Source: Gracilimonas sp040877545
GTDB lineage: Bacteria > Bacteroidota > Rhodothermia > Balneolales > Balneolaceae
Reading direction: 5' to 3'
Length of the DNA: 64,000 nucleotides
Assembly (NCBI GenBank): GCA_040877545.1
Contig: JBBDNN010000047.1
Location: 36,765-100,764 of the forward strand
Shown: piece by piece, positions 36,387-44,746 of the stretch
Numbering within the stretch: position 1 is the stretch's first letter
Layout of the letters: every line of letters starts with the position of its first letter
The notes under the pieces: model-generated
Database searches by the model: none
Told to the model about the DNA's origin: nothing
The model's input: only the letters and a program-made list of their open reading frames with translations
Position numbers and translations under genes: made by a program

Positions 36387-37580
36387 TTAACTTTTAGTTC
36401 CTTTTAATCCTTTGATGCCTTTTGCAGCTTTTTCACTTAACAAATTTGTGTCGTAACTACGTATACGGCCATTTTTTGCCTGGTGGTTTTTTATCCCAAT
36501 TTCTATGAGTTCTTCGAGCAGTTTATCAAATGGCAGGTCATTTTTTTCCCAGAGATAAAAACTGAATGACCCCGGGATGGTATTAATTTCATTGAAATAG
36601 ACCTCTTCAGTATTGGCATTTACAAGAAAATCGAGCCGTGCAATACCGGATGCATCTAAAGCAGAAAATGTTTTAACGGCAAGGGTTTGAATTTTTTTAG
36701 TGAGTTCAGAGGAAATATCAGCGGGAATAATACGATCGGCAGACGCCATTCCTTTGTCGCTGCCTTCGCCACTTTGATATTTATCCTGAAAAGATAATGT
36801 GGCGGATTTACCAAGTGGTTTTTCGCATACACTGGGGCGGCAGTCATCAGGCGTCCCAATTACCGAACAATTAATTTCCATCAGCGGGTTTATTGCTTCT
36901 TCAATAAGTAAGTGATCATCAAACCGGAAGGAAGTTTCTACAGCATTAATTAACTCCTCACGGTCATCCGCCTTGGCTACTCCAATACTGCTGCCCAGGC
37001 TAACCGGTTTTACAATTAGCGGGAAATCAAAACCTTCGGCTACAGCTAAAATATCTTCCTGTTCTTTTTCCCAATCACTCTCATAAAAATTAACCGCTTT
37101 TGTTACCCGAATGCCATTAGCGGCTGCCACCAATTTCGCCTTTACTTTATTCATTCCAAGTGAGGAACCTAAAACACCGCTGCCTGTGTATGGAATATTC
37201 ATAGTCTCACAAACTCCTTGAAAAGAACCATTTTCTCCCTCGCTTCCATGAAGAGCACACATCACCGCATGCACGGAATAACTTTTTGGTTTGAGAAAAA
37301 AGCTTGTTGATTCCTGTTCCTTTAGGAGCGTGTTACCTGTTTCATCTTTTACAAAAGCACAGGAAATACTTTCTTTTTCTAATGCAGTGAGATCTTTAAA
37401 CCGGCTAAGATCGGTTAAACTTTCTCCTGTTAACCAACGGCCGTTTTTGGTGATGTATAGTGGAATGCAATTCCATTCACTTTTTTCCAATGCAGATATG
37501 CTTTGCATGGCCGTTAACACCGACACTTCGTGCTCCGGGGAAACCCCTCCAAATGCAACTATCAGATTTTTATTTGTCAT
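36387..37580 (-). CDS. ddl: D-alanine--D-alanine ligase
   Basis: A 397-residue ATP-grasp enzyme producing D-Ala-D-Ala for peptidoglycan. N-terminal GGVSPEHEVSVLTA is the Ddl signature; CALHGSEGENGSFQGVCETMNIPYTGSGVLGSSLGMNK is the substrate-binding region; PVSLGSSIGV is the ATP-grasp loop; and the metal ligands are in DFLVNANTEEVYFNEINTIPGS. It is ~40 residues longer than common Ddl owing to insertions, including a basic C-terminal tail. It is first of the run ddl - SBP - nadK - mdh. Confidence 0.95.
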   Translation of the reverse strand: MTNKNLIVAFGGVSPEHEVSVLTAMQSISALEKSEWNCIPLYITKNGRWLTGESLTDLSRFKDLTALEKESISCAFVKDETGNTLLKEQESTSFFLKPKSYSVHAVMCALHGSEGENGSFQGVCETMNIPYTGSGVLGSSLGMNKVKAKLVAAANGIRVTKAVNFYESDWEKEQEDILAVAEGFDFPLIVKPVSLGSSIGVAKADDREELINAVETSFRFDDHLLIEEAINPLMEINCSVIGTPDDCRPSVCEKPLGKSATLSFQDKYQSGEGSDKGMASADRIIPADISSELTKKIQTLAVKTFSALDASGIARLDFLVNANTEEVYFNEINTIPGSFSFYLWEKNDLPFDKLLEELIEIGIKNHQAKNGRIRSYDTNLLSEKAAKGIKGLKGTKS

Positions 37581-37751
37581 TTTATCTCTGTTAAAATTCT
37601 GGTGCTAAAATAGGCTTTTCAACGTTAATTGTTAATGTAATCTCTCTAATCGTTGCAATTTTCTTCAATTGAATATTGAAAATGAATTTGTTCCGTACTG
37701 CGAATTTTTCAATATTTGCTGGTCTTACCTAATTACAAAAAAATAAAATAT

Positions 37752-38648
37752 ATGGCGCAAGTAATCACATCTGTTGATCAACTAAATTTTGATATTTCGG
37801 AGCTGGAAACCATGCCGGTACCCCATAAAGTTATGTTGGTGAAGCCGACTTATTTTTCGGTTGAGTATGTGATTAATCCCCATATGGAAGGCAATATTGG
37901 AGAGGTGGATAAGCTGGCCGCTTTCAATGAATGGAACCATCTCAAAAATGCCTACGAAGAACAAGGTTTACACACTCATGTGTTAGAAGGTGTGAGGGGA
38001 TTTCCTGATATGGTTTTTTGTGCTAATCAAAGCTTGCCAAATATAACCGCTGATGGCAAAAAGCAGGTAATTATGAGTGTGATGCATGCCGAACCTCGAA
38101 AGGGCGAAGTTTCTTACATCCAGAAAAACTATGAAGAAAGCGTCTATGAAATAGTGCATTTGGATGAAAGCAAGTTCAAAGAATTTGAGGGTATGGGAGA
38201 TGCTATTTGGCATAATAAAAGAAGGCTGCTTTGGGGTGGTTTTGGGTATCGCAGCTCACCTGAAGTGTACCATTATATATCTGAAATTTTCAAAACACCC
38301 GTTATTGCCCTGCAGTTGGTAAATGAGAAATTTTATCACCTCGATACCTGCCTTTGCATTCTGAATGAAGATACAGCTATGTTTTATCCCGGAGCATTTT
38401 CGGATGAAGCAACCGCCTTAATACGGGCAGTTTTTAAAAATGTAATTGAAGCGTCAAAATACGAAGCTGAAAATTTATTTGCCTGCAACGCCACTTCCGT
38501 AGACGGTAAAAATGTTTTCATACAGCAGGGTTGTGTAGATGTAAATCACAAGTTGAAAGCGGCCGGTTTTAATGTGCATGAATTCAGCACTTACGAATTC
38601 CTGAAAAGCGGCGGCTCTGTTTTTTGCATGAAGATGATGCTTTGGTGA
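37752..38648 (+). CDS. amidinotransferase-fold protein (dimethylargininase/arginine-deiminase related)
   Basis: A 298-residue protein of the guanidino-modifying (pentein) superfamily, starting at the ATG at 37752; an upstream in-frame ATG at 37716 would add twelve residues lacking conservation. Active-site residues are recognisable: FPDMVFCAN (Asp86), FYHLDTCLC (His196, Asp198) and the nucleophile Cys292 in GGSVFCMKM. Members hydrolyse arginine or methylarginines, giving citrulline or ornithine-type products. The exact substrate is uncertain. It is monocistronic and divergent from ddl. Confidence 0.82.
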   Translation: MAQVITSVDQLNFDISELETMPVPHKVMLVKPTYFSVEYVINPHMEGNIGEVDKLAAFNEWNHLKNAYEEQGLHTHVLEGVRGFPDMVFCANQSLPNITADGKKQVIMSVMHAEPRKGEVSYIQKNYEESVYEIVHLDESKFKEFEGMGDAIWHNKRRLLWGGFGYRSSPEVYHYISEIFKTPVIALQLVNEKFYHLDTCLCILNEDTAMFYPGAFSDEATALIRAVFKNVIEASKYEAENLFACNATSVDGKNVFIQQGCVDVNHKLKAAGFNVHEFSTYEFLKSGGSVFCMKMMLW

Positions 38649-38739
38649 TGTTATCTCTCTTGAGAGAAGGTGCCGAAAGTACTTTGGAAAACTTGCGATA
38701 TGGAATGACTAAATGGGTAGTTTTCTGTAGGGTTCGGTA

Positions 38740-39606
38740 TTAACTGCTTACTGCTTCGCCGCCATTTATGTGAATTACCTGCCCGGATATATAGGAGGCA
38801 TCTTTTGAAGCCAGGAAAACATAGGCCGGCGCTACTTCGGATGGTTGTCCGGGCCTGCCAAGAGTGGTAGACTGGCCAAAATTTTGCACATGATCTTCAT
38901 CAAAAGTAGAAGGAATAAGGGGAGTCCAAATGGGCCCGGGGGCTACTGCATTCACACGTATTCCTTTACTTCCAAGATCACTGTTTAAGGAGCGCGTGAA
39001 TCCAACTATTGCTCCTTTTGTTGCGCCATAATCAATCAAGTATTTTCGTCCCTGATAGGCTACTATACTGGTAGTGTTAATAATAGTGTCTCCTTCCTGG
39101 AGATATTTTGCGGCGGTTTTTGTGATGTAAATCATTGAAATGATATTGGTGCGGAAAGTGCTTTCCATATCATCAAGATCTAATTCATCAATTCCCTGCC
39201 TGATATGTTGTTCGGCTGCATTATTTATCAAAATATTAAGCCTGCCGTAATGTTCAACGGTTTTTTCAACACAGCTTTTACAGAATTCTTTATCGCGTAT
39301 ATCTCCTTTTATAATCAGGCATTCTCCGCCGGCTTCATTCACTAACTTCCTGGTGGTTTCTGCATCCTCATCTTCCTGCAAATAGATGATTGCCACACTT
39401 GCCCCTTCTTTTGCATAGTGAACTGCAATTGCGCGGCCAATTCCCGAATCTCCACCTGTTATAAGTGCAATTTTATTATTTAATTTATTGCTGCCGGTAT
39501 AATCATCCCGGATTATTTCAGGCTCGGGTTTCATCTTTGATTCCTTGCCCGGACGTTCTTGTTCTTGTTTTGGCAGCTTTTTTTCTTTCAGTTCTGTTGG
39601 ATCCAT
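38740..39606 (-). CDS. SDR-family oxidoreductase, general-stress-protein-39 type
   Basis: A 288-residue short-chain dehydrogenase. The NAD(P) motif TGGDSGIGRA starts at about residue 50, NNAAEQH is the conserved strand-4 motif, and YGATK supplies the catalytic Tyr and Lys. The first ~40 residues are a charged Lys/Glu/Pro-rich extension typical of the GSP39/YhdF branch. Such proteins are induced by general stress in Bacillus; substrate unknown. The neighbourhood (alcohol dehydrogenase, mechanosensitive channel, Pmp3, antiporters) fits a stress role. Confidence 0.88.
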   Translation of the reverse strand: MDPTELKEKKLPKQEQERPGKESKMKPEPEIIRDDYTGSNKLNNKIALITGGDSGIGRAIAVHYAKEGASVAIIYLQEDEDAETTRKLVNEAGGECLIIKGDIRDKEFCKSCVEKTVEHYGRLNILINNAAEQHIRQGIDELDLDDMESTFRTNIISMIYITKTAAKYLQEGDTIINTTSIVAYQGRKYLIDYGATKGAIVGFTRSLNSDLGSKGIRVNAVAPGPIWTPLIPSTFDEDHVQNFGQSTTLGRPGQPSEVAPAYVFLASKDASYISGQVIHINGGEAVSS

Positions 39607-39674
39607 TTCTCTTTCTCTTGTTTTTATTTTTTGGCTACTGTTGAATCAACAACAAATTTTTATCTACCATTTGC

Positions 39675-40106
39675 TTAAAGAGTAGAAGGGTCACCATTTT
39701 GATCATCGGTTGGGGAAAATTCGTCAGCTGTGTCTCTTTTAAAAATTAATATTACCCATAATGCCAGAATTAATATTTCTGCTACAGCATCTAGCAAATA
39801 AACTGGTGAGATCACATTCAGCCATACATAAGTTATATCTACAACTGTGAAACCAAGGGCAGCTCCTGCCGCAATTATTATTATTGGCAGGGTAACTTGT
39901 TTTCTTAATCCTGCTGCAAGCAATCCGCCTCCAACAAAAAAGACCAACATTCCTACTGTTCGCACCAACCAAATATCTTCTTTGGGACCCGTTACAGCCA
40001 TGAAGCTGTCCATATCAAGAATAGCCCAAAGACCGGTAGCCATGTAGAATATTCCTTGAACAATGGATAGACGAACCATATTTATCGTCGTTGATACCTG
40101 TTTCAT
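39675..40106 (-). CDS. hypothetical four-helix membrane protein
   Basis: A 143-residue protein with four hydrophobic helices (about 14-31, 46-66, 71-90 and 98-121) and a soluble acidic C-terminal tail ending DQNGDPSTL. I do not recognise a named family. It follows the next gene upstream (40111-40554) by only 4 bp, so the two are almost certainly one operon of small membrane proteins. Confidence 0.6.
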   Translation of the reverse strand: MKQVSTTINMVRLSIVQGIFYMATGLWAILDMDSFMAVTGPKEDIWLVRTVGMLVFFVGGGLLAAGLRKQVTLPIIIIAAGAALGFTVVDITYVWLNVISPVYLLDAVAEILILALWVILIFKRDTADEFSPTDDQNGDPSTL

Positions 40107-40110
40107 ATCT

Positions 40111-40554
40111 TTATTTAAATTTTAACAAATTATATCCTGCCGCGGCGCCCCATCCGAAAATGATATGAGCTGCTAACAGGTGAAAATAATATGTTGATAG
40201 ATTGATTGATGGTGGTTTATGATGAATGCGAAATGTTAGATGCCATCCTGAAATGCCTATAAAACCGCTGGCCAAACCCAATAAGGTACCGCTAAAAAAA
40301 GTGGGTTCCACAACAGTTAGCATCCAAAAGAAGTGGAAGCATGTAACAAATATGATTCCTATCAAATAATGCAAAAGCCAGCCAGCTGCTGTAGGTTTTC
40401 CAGATGATTCATAAAAATAAGACTGGAACAGAAGCTCATTTAATAATTCCGGCTCTTTGAACTGCCTGTTCAATTCATAGGCCATTAAATAGCTGAATAA
40501 AGTCATCAGTGATGTTCCAGCAATAGAGCCAAATAAAATTTTCAGGACAGCCAT
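40111..40554 (-). CDS. hypothetical four-helix membrane protein
   Basis: A 147-residue integral membrane protein with four hydrophobic segments (about 4-24, 57-80, 87-105 and 122-143). A histidine-containing loop (TFRIHHKPP) lies between the third and fourth. No family is recognised. It is first of a two-gene unit with the protein at 39675-40106 and lies 114 bp before the end of the alcohol dehydrogenase gene on the same strand. Confidence 0.6.
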   Translation of the reverse strand: MAVLKILFGSIAGTSLMTLFSYLMAYELNRQFKEPELLNELLFQSYFYESSGKPTAAGWLLHYLIGIIFVTCFHFFWMLTVVEPTFFSGTLLGLASGFIGISGWHLTFRIHHKPPSINLSTYYFHLLAAHIIFGWGAAAGYNLLKFK

Positions 40555-40667
40555 TACCGTTCTGTATTATTTATTCTGCTAATATTAATCTCATCACCAG
40601 AACGAAGATCCTTCATTAGAAATTCCTTGCTCGATTTAGATCAGTTTCTCGACAATTAGAAATGATG

Positions 40668-41843
40668 TCACGGAGACAGAACAACCTTGATGCATCCATC
40701 TTCTTTATCTCTGAAAGTTTTGTATGCATCTGGTGCATCGTCCAGATCAAGCCGGTGGGTGATGACGAAAGAGGGATCTATTTCCTTACCTTCAATTTTA
40801 TTCATTAATGGGTCTAGATATCGTTGTACGTGAGTTTGTCCCATTTTAAAGGTTAGCGCTTTATTCATAGCAGCATCCATTGGAACCATTTGAAGCGGCC
40901 CGATATAAACTCCAGGAATGGAGAGATTTCCACCTTTTTTGCAACTGTGTATCATTTGCTGCAATACATACGGCTTGGAGGTTTCCAGATGGGCAGTTCC
41001 CATCGCTTTATCTTTAGCCTGGCGTAGAATATTACCGCCATGGGCTTCTCCGCCAACAGCATCAATGCAAGCATCTGGGCCACGGCCGGCAGTCATTTCC
41101 ATTAACTGATTATAAATCTCGGTATAAGTGGTAGAGTTAATGGTTTCAGCCTTTCCAATTTCCTCCGCCATTTTTAATCTTTCTGGTACAATATCAATAG
41201 CTATTACACGGCCAGCCCCCAACATCCAGGCGCTCTGTATAGTTAGCTGCCCTACAGGCCCACATCCCCAAACTGCAACGGTATCACCATCTGTTATGTC
41301 GGCATTTTCAGCAGCCATGTATCCGGTTGGGAGAATATCAGACAGAAATAATACTTGTTCATCTGTAAGTGACTCAGGAACCTTGATGGGGCCTACATCA
41401 GCATGGGGAACACGAACATATTCTGCCTGTCCGCCTGAAAAACCACCCATCATATGGGAATAGCCAAACATGCCCGAAGGGGAATGGCCCATAACTTTTT
41501 TGGCTTTATCGGCTTTGGGATTAGAATTATCGCATAAAGAGTACAGCGTATTTTTACAAAAATGACAATGCCCGCAGGCTATGGTGAAAGGTACAACCAC
41601 ACGATCTCCCTTTTGAAACTTTGTCACTTCCTTCCCCACATCAACAATTTCACCCATAAATTCATGGCCTAAAATATCTCCTTCTTCCAAAGTGGGCATT
41701 AATCCACTAAGCAGGTGAAGGTCAGAACCGCAAATAGCGGTTGAAGTTACTTTTACAATAACATCTCCGGCATTTTTTATTTTTGGGTCAGGTACATTAT
41801 CTATTCGCACGTCATTTTTTCCGTGCCAGCATAAGGCTCTCAT
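40668..41843 (-). CDS. zinc-dependent alcohol dehydrogenase (glutathione-independent formaldehyde-dehydrogenase-like)
   Basis: A 391-residue medium-chain dehydrogenase. The catalytic zinc ligands are Cys38 (AICGSDLH), His60 and Glu61 (LGHEFMG). The structural-zinc cysteines are 90, 93, 96 and 104 (CGHCHFCKNTLYSLC). The coenzyme motif WGCGPVGQL lies in the middle. The length and an insertion in the coenzyme domain fit the branch related to Pseudomonas formaldehyde dehydrogenase, but the substrate is not certain. The gene follows a structured leader ending in a U-run (41885-42005), about 40 nt before its ATG. Confidence 0.88.
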   Translation of the reverse strand: MRALCWHGKNDVRIDNVPDPKIKNAGDVIVKVTSTAICGSDLHLLSGLMPTLEEGDILGHEFMGEIVDVGKEVTKFQKGDRVVVPFTIACGHCHFCKNTLYSLCDNSNPKADKAKKVMGHSPSGMFGYSHMMGGFSGGQAEYVRVPHADVGPIKVPESLTDEQVLFLSDILPTGYMAAENADITDGDTVAVWGCGPVGQLTIQSAWMLGAGRVIAIDIVPERLKMAEEIGKAETINSTTYTEIYNQLMEMTAGRGPDACIDAVGGEAHGGNILRQAKDKAMGTAHLETSKPYVLQQMIHSCKKGGNLSIPGVYIGPLQMVPMDAAMNKALTFKMGQTHVQRYLDPLMNKIEGKEIDPSFVITHRLDLDDAPDAYKTFRDKEDGCIKVVLSP

Positions 41844-41884
41844 ATCTCTCTTGAATTTGAAATTAAATTCTTGTGCTTTTAAAT

Positions 41885-42005
41885 GAAGAAAAAAAAACTC
41901 TTACCGGTACTGATAACTGAAAGGGGCTAATGCTCTATCTCTCCTGACATTTATAGTCAGTACTGATGTAGAGAAGTTCTCTCAGTTTTACCCGGCAAGA
42001 GTTTT
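41885..42005 (-). ncRNA. structured leader or long-stem terminator upstream of the alcohol dehydrogenase
   Basis: On the minus strand, nested helices can form: an outer 14-bp stem with one mismatch (41992-42005 with 41894-41907), an inner ACTGA-AG pairing (41979-41986 with 41916-41923), a CTCTA/TAGAG stem, and an apical CTGAC/GTCAG hairpin with a 7-nt loop. The outer stem runs directly into about nine U residues. This is either the terminator of the MscS gene with a very large insert, or an attenuator/riboswitch-like leader of the dehydrogenase. It matches no riboswitch class I know. The rest of the 314-bp gap (41844-42157) shows nothing else. Confidence 0.5.
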
Positions 42006-42157
42006 AAACTGTTCTCAACTAATCATATTAAATTCTTATGCTAAACAAGATGTTTAATTACTGAGTATTGTGCATTACATAATTTGCAGTGTTTGTTGCA
42101 TGTTTTGAAGTTTTAGAGAGTTATTCGGGTAAAATGCGTCACATAACCTACAGAGAA

Positions 42158-43555
42158 TTACGATTTCAAAAGGTTTTCGCCTTCTTCCGGAACCCGCGAT
42201 TTCCGTGCCTGTTCCTGGATTTCCCCGGCATTACTCTCTAAGCCACCCTCTGCTTTAGATGACACTTGCTTCGTTTCATCATCCGGCTTTGAAGCAGTTC
42301 GGCTTTTCACTGCCTTCTTTGGCAGAGCTGATTTTTCTCCGTTGTTGAGTTGAACAGGAACGCCATCAGGGAAAGTCATCTCTCTTGCTTCATCAGGCAT
42401 AGAAATTCCCTCTTTTTGATAAGCCGCTTTTACCAGTCGCATTACAGAAGATTTCACCTTTAACAGGTTGTGCTTGCTCCCATCCAGCCATAAGTAAAAC
42501 TTTAAATTAACGGTAGAAGCGGCCAATTCATCCACCAAAATCCAGGGTTCCGGATCATTTAAAACAGCAGGATGCTCGGCAAGAATTTTCGAGCCGATTT
42601 CCTGGGCAGCTGTGATTTTGTCCTCATAACCAATGCCAATAATAAAATTTGACCGCTGGTTAGGATTGCTGGTAAAATTTAGAATACTGCTTTTATAAAC
42701 GGTTGAATTGGGAATCTGCATGTGGTTTCCATCCAGTGTAATAAGTAATGTGGCACGAATAGTTAACCGTTGAACAAACCCTGTGTGGCCGGTAATTTCC
42801 ACGAGGTCTCCGGCGTGAAATGGGTTTTGTATACTCAAAAAGATACTGGCCAGGAAATTCTCGGTGATATCTCGAAAAGCAATTCCCAAAACTATACCTA
42901 AAAGTCCGGTACCACCTAAAACTGTGAATGCAACGCCTGTTAAATCTGCAACATGAAAGACTATGTATATGCCAAGGAGAAATACAACTACTGCAACGAT
43001 CCGTGCTGCAATATCCTGTAATAGCGAATTTATCTTACGCTTTCTTAAAGAAGACCTGGTTACTTTAGCTGCAAAGACAGCAATTCCCCAAAATATCAGT
43101 AAAACTAAAAGGCCAAATATCCAGAAAGGGATGGAGCGCATTATGCTGCGCCATAAATCTTGCAAGCCGGCAAAGGCGGGTTCATAATTCCAGATATCCG
43201 GTTCCGTCACCTCAATTTGATTTACTACTGCAGCAACATCCTGAGTATTTCGGGCCAGGTCTCCGGCCCAGTTTTTGTAATCATCGGTTTCTGTTAAGCC
43301 CTTCAGGAAAACCACTCCATCGTTAACCTCTACTTCAGTGTCGGTAAACCAGCCCGTTGCTTTTAAAATCCCTGACAGGCGCTCCCTGATTTGTGTGTCA
43401 TCTGCTGCCGGCTCGACATCTACTTGTGCGGGAACCGGCTCTTCAGCAATGTCTTCAGTGGTTTCCGGTTGATTTTCATCCTGTGCCGAAACTGAAGCCG
43501 GCAGTATAGCCAGGAAAAGTAAAACCAAAAATAAGGTGGGGTTTTTAAAATTCAT
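42158..43555 (-). CDS. MscS-type mechanosensitive channel with periplasmic BON domain
   Basis: A 465-residue protein. A signal peptide (1-24, SVSA site) is followed by an acidic linker and a BON domain (about 52-120: LSGILKATGWF, VFLKGLTETDDYKNW, VVNQIEV). Three hydrophobic helices follow, then the MscS pore helix rich in Gly/Ala (VLGGTGLLGIVLGIAFRDI) and the beta domain with NPFHAGDLVEI and IPNSTVYKSSILNF. The ~70-residue C-terminal tail is charged and low-complexity. MscS channels relieve hypo-osmotic pressure. It lies 49 bp downstream of the Pmp3 gene on the same strand. Confidence 0.9.
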   Translation of the reverse strand: MNFKNPTLFLVLLFLAILPASVSAQDENQPETTEDIAEEPVPAQVDVEPAADDTQIRERLSGILKATGWFTDTEVEVNDGVVFLKGLTETDDYKNWAGDLARNTQDVAAVVNQIEVTEPDIWNYEPAFAGLQDLWRSIMRSIPFWIFGLLVLLIFWGIAVFAAKVTRSSLRKRKINSLLQDIAARIVAVVVFLLGIYIVFHVADLTGVAFTVLGGTGLLGIVLGIAFRDITENFLASIFLSIQNPFHAGDLVEITGHTGFVQRLTIRATLLITLDGNHMQIPNSTVYKSSILNFTSNPNQRSNFIIGIGYEDKITAAQEIGSKILAEHPAVLNDPEPWILVDELAASTVNLKFYLWLDGSKHNLLKVKSSVMRLVKAAYQKEGISMPDEAREMTFPDGVPVQLNNGEKSALPKKAVKSRTASKPDDETKQVSSKAEGGLESNAGEIQEQARKSRVPEEGENLLKS

Positions 43556-43604
43556 GGAGGGATTTTCTTTTAAACCTCTCTGGAGGATGTGTCAATTTTT
43601 GAAA

Positions 43605-43763
43605 TTAATTTTTTGCTATAACCCACACGGCATGAATGACACCTGGTATATAGCCAAGTATGGTGAGTAGGATATTCAACCAAAAAGCGCCGGTTAAACC
43701 AACTTCTAAAAAAACACCGAGGGGAGGCAGAATTACTGCGAATATTATCTTTATAATTTCCAT
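43605..43763 (-). CDS. Pmp3/YqaE-family stress-associated membrane peptide
   Basis: A 52-residue protein: a first helix beginning MEIIKIIFAVILPPLGVF, then a second carrying LGYIPGVIHAVWVI. The ILPPLGVFLE and GYIPGxIHAxWVI motifs are diagnostic of the Pmp3/UPF0057 family of two-helix hydrophobic peptides, which influence membrane potential and cation tolerance. Start and stop are unambiguous (ATG 43761-43763, TAA 43605-43607). Position directly before the MscS gene and near two cation antiporters fits a role in ion or osmotic stress. Confidence 0.92.
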   Translation of the reverse strand: MEIIKIIFAVILPPLGVFLEVGLTGAFWLNILLTILGYIPGVIHAVWVIAKN

Positions 43764-43889
43764 TCAATTATCATTTAGATTGCAAATTTACCTGAACATT
43801 AGTCACTGCTGGTTAGTTCTACCTGATAAGGTTCTCCTTTTCCCCCTTCAACAAACTCTCAATTTCAGCATCAAAAAGGGGCACGTACA

Positions 43890-44029
43890 GACTGATTATT
43901 CAAAGATAATGTATTAATGAATGTCTCTTTACAAGCATCTATAGAACAGAAATAGTGAGTGAGTATAATTTTATTTTTACTAACTGGTATTGCTTTACCA
44001 GGAGAAGTAGTAGCTACTTTTATGTAACT
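43890..44029 (+). pseudogene. decayed 5' end of a cation antiporter gene
   Basis: The 115 bases at 43890-44004 align with 46415-46532, which spans the leader and first codons of the antiporter gene at 46481. Shared blocks include GACTGATT, the start region GTGAGTGAGTATAAT and a CTTTACA-GCATC leader motif. After the GTG at 43955 the first codons match (SEYN). A 2-nt deletion then shifts the frame; in the new frame LFLLTGIALPGE still resembles the antiporter start before a stop at about 44027-44029. The rest of the gene is absent. The surrounding gap (43764-44074) has nothing else recognisable. Confidence 0.75.
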
Positions 44030-44074
44030 ACTACTTTTTTAAAAGCGGATAAAGGAGTTAATCAAAAAATCTAC

Positions 44075-44182
44075 TTAAGGTTTTTTATTTTTCTTCTTTG
44101 AATACTGATCATAAATAATAGGGATTGCAAAAATCAATATTGCAATAACACTAATTATAATAGTGGCTAAATCTATTTCCAT
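44075..44182 (-). CDS. 35-residue single-pass membrane peptide
   Basis: ATG at 44180-44182, TAA at 44075-44077. The product begins MEIDLATIIISVIAILIF, has a single hydrophobic helix (about 5-24), and ends in a lysine-rich tail (YSKKKNKK), so the tail is expected in the cytosol. Similar tiny N-out peptides are common in this group and often unannotated. There is no family name. The neighbourhood (Pmp3, antiporters) suggests, but does not prove, membrane stress or antiporter modulation. Confidence 0.5.
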   Translation of the reverse strand: MEIDLATIIISVIAILIFAIPIIYDQYSKKKNKKP

Positions 44183-44316
44183 CTTGATAAAATTATGAAT
44201 TAAAAAATGTACATATCACAACTACCTTTCATTAAAAAAGAACAGCTGATATGTATTAAGTGATAAAACTGAAAGATTTTCCGTGTAGCTTTGAAAATCT
44301 CTTATGGCAAAGATGG

Positions 44317-44688
44317 TTATAGAAAAGTATGGAAAGGGAAGATGATCTCTTTAACAGTTAAACTCAGTGATATTCTACTGCAAAGAAGGATAAGTGATGA
44401 CGAGTTTCTTTGCTTCTCGGAACCAAGGTGAAAGTTTTCATTGTCTTTATCCTGCTGGTTACTTATCGAATTAACTACCGGCACTCTTTCCGGCAAAATA
44501 AAACCACTTGTATCCTGATGATTTATCAAATAAAACAGAGGCTGGTTATCAGAAGGATTTGATTCCAGCTGGTTTGCCTCAACAGGTTGAGTTTCTGCAA
44601 TATAATTAAAGGAAGTTATTCCGCCCTGTATCTCCCAGGGAAGAAGAACTATAATTAATAGAAAAGTAATTTTTAGCAGATGTTTCAT
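44317..44688 (-). CDS. hypothetical exported small protein
   Basis: A 123-residue protein with an N-terminal hydrophobic signal (about 5-19, MKHLLKITFLLIIVLLPW) and a polar Gln/Asn/Ser-rich middle, then a short hydrophobic stretch SLILLCSRISLSL near the C-terminus. No family is recognised. It follows the K+/H+ antiporter by 58 bp on the same strand. It could be a genuine secreted peptide or a chance frame; the signal-like start and lack of an alternative gene favour the former. Confidence 0.45.
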   Translation of the reverse strand: MKHLLKITFLLIIVLLPWEIQGGITSFNYIAETQPVEANQLESNPSDNQPLFYLINHQDTSGFILPERVPVVNSISNQQDKDNENFHLGSEKQRNSSSLILLCSRISLSLTVKEIIFPFHTFL

Positions 44689-44746
44689 TTAATAAAATTA
44701 CGAACAAACACAGAGAATTCCCCTCTATTATTTGGATTAATTTATA

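Noticed and set aside
41885..42005. Assigning the leader to a known riboswitch (the CUGAGA word resembles part of a TPP box)
   Set aside because: The other conserved TPP elements are absent and the downstream gene is not a thiamine gene.
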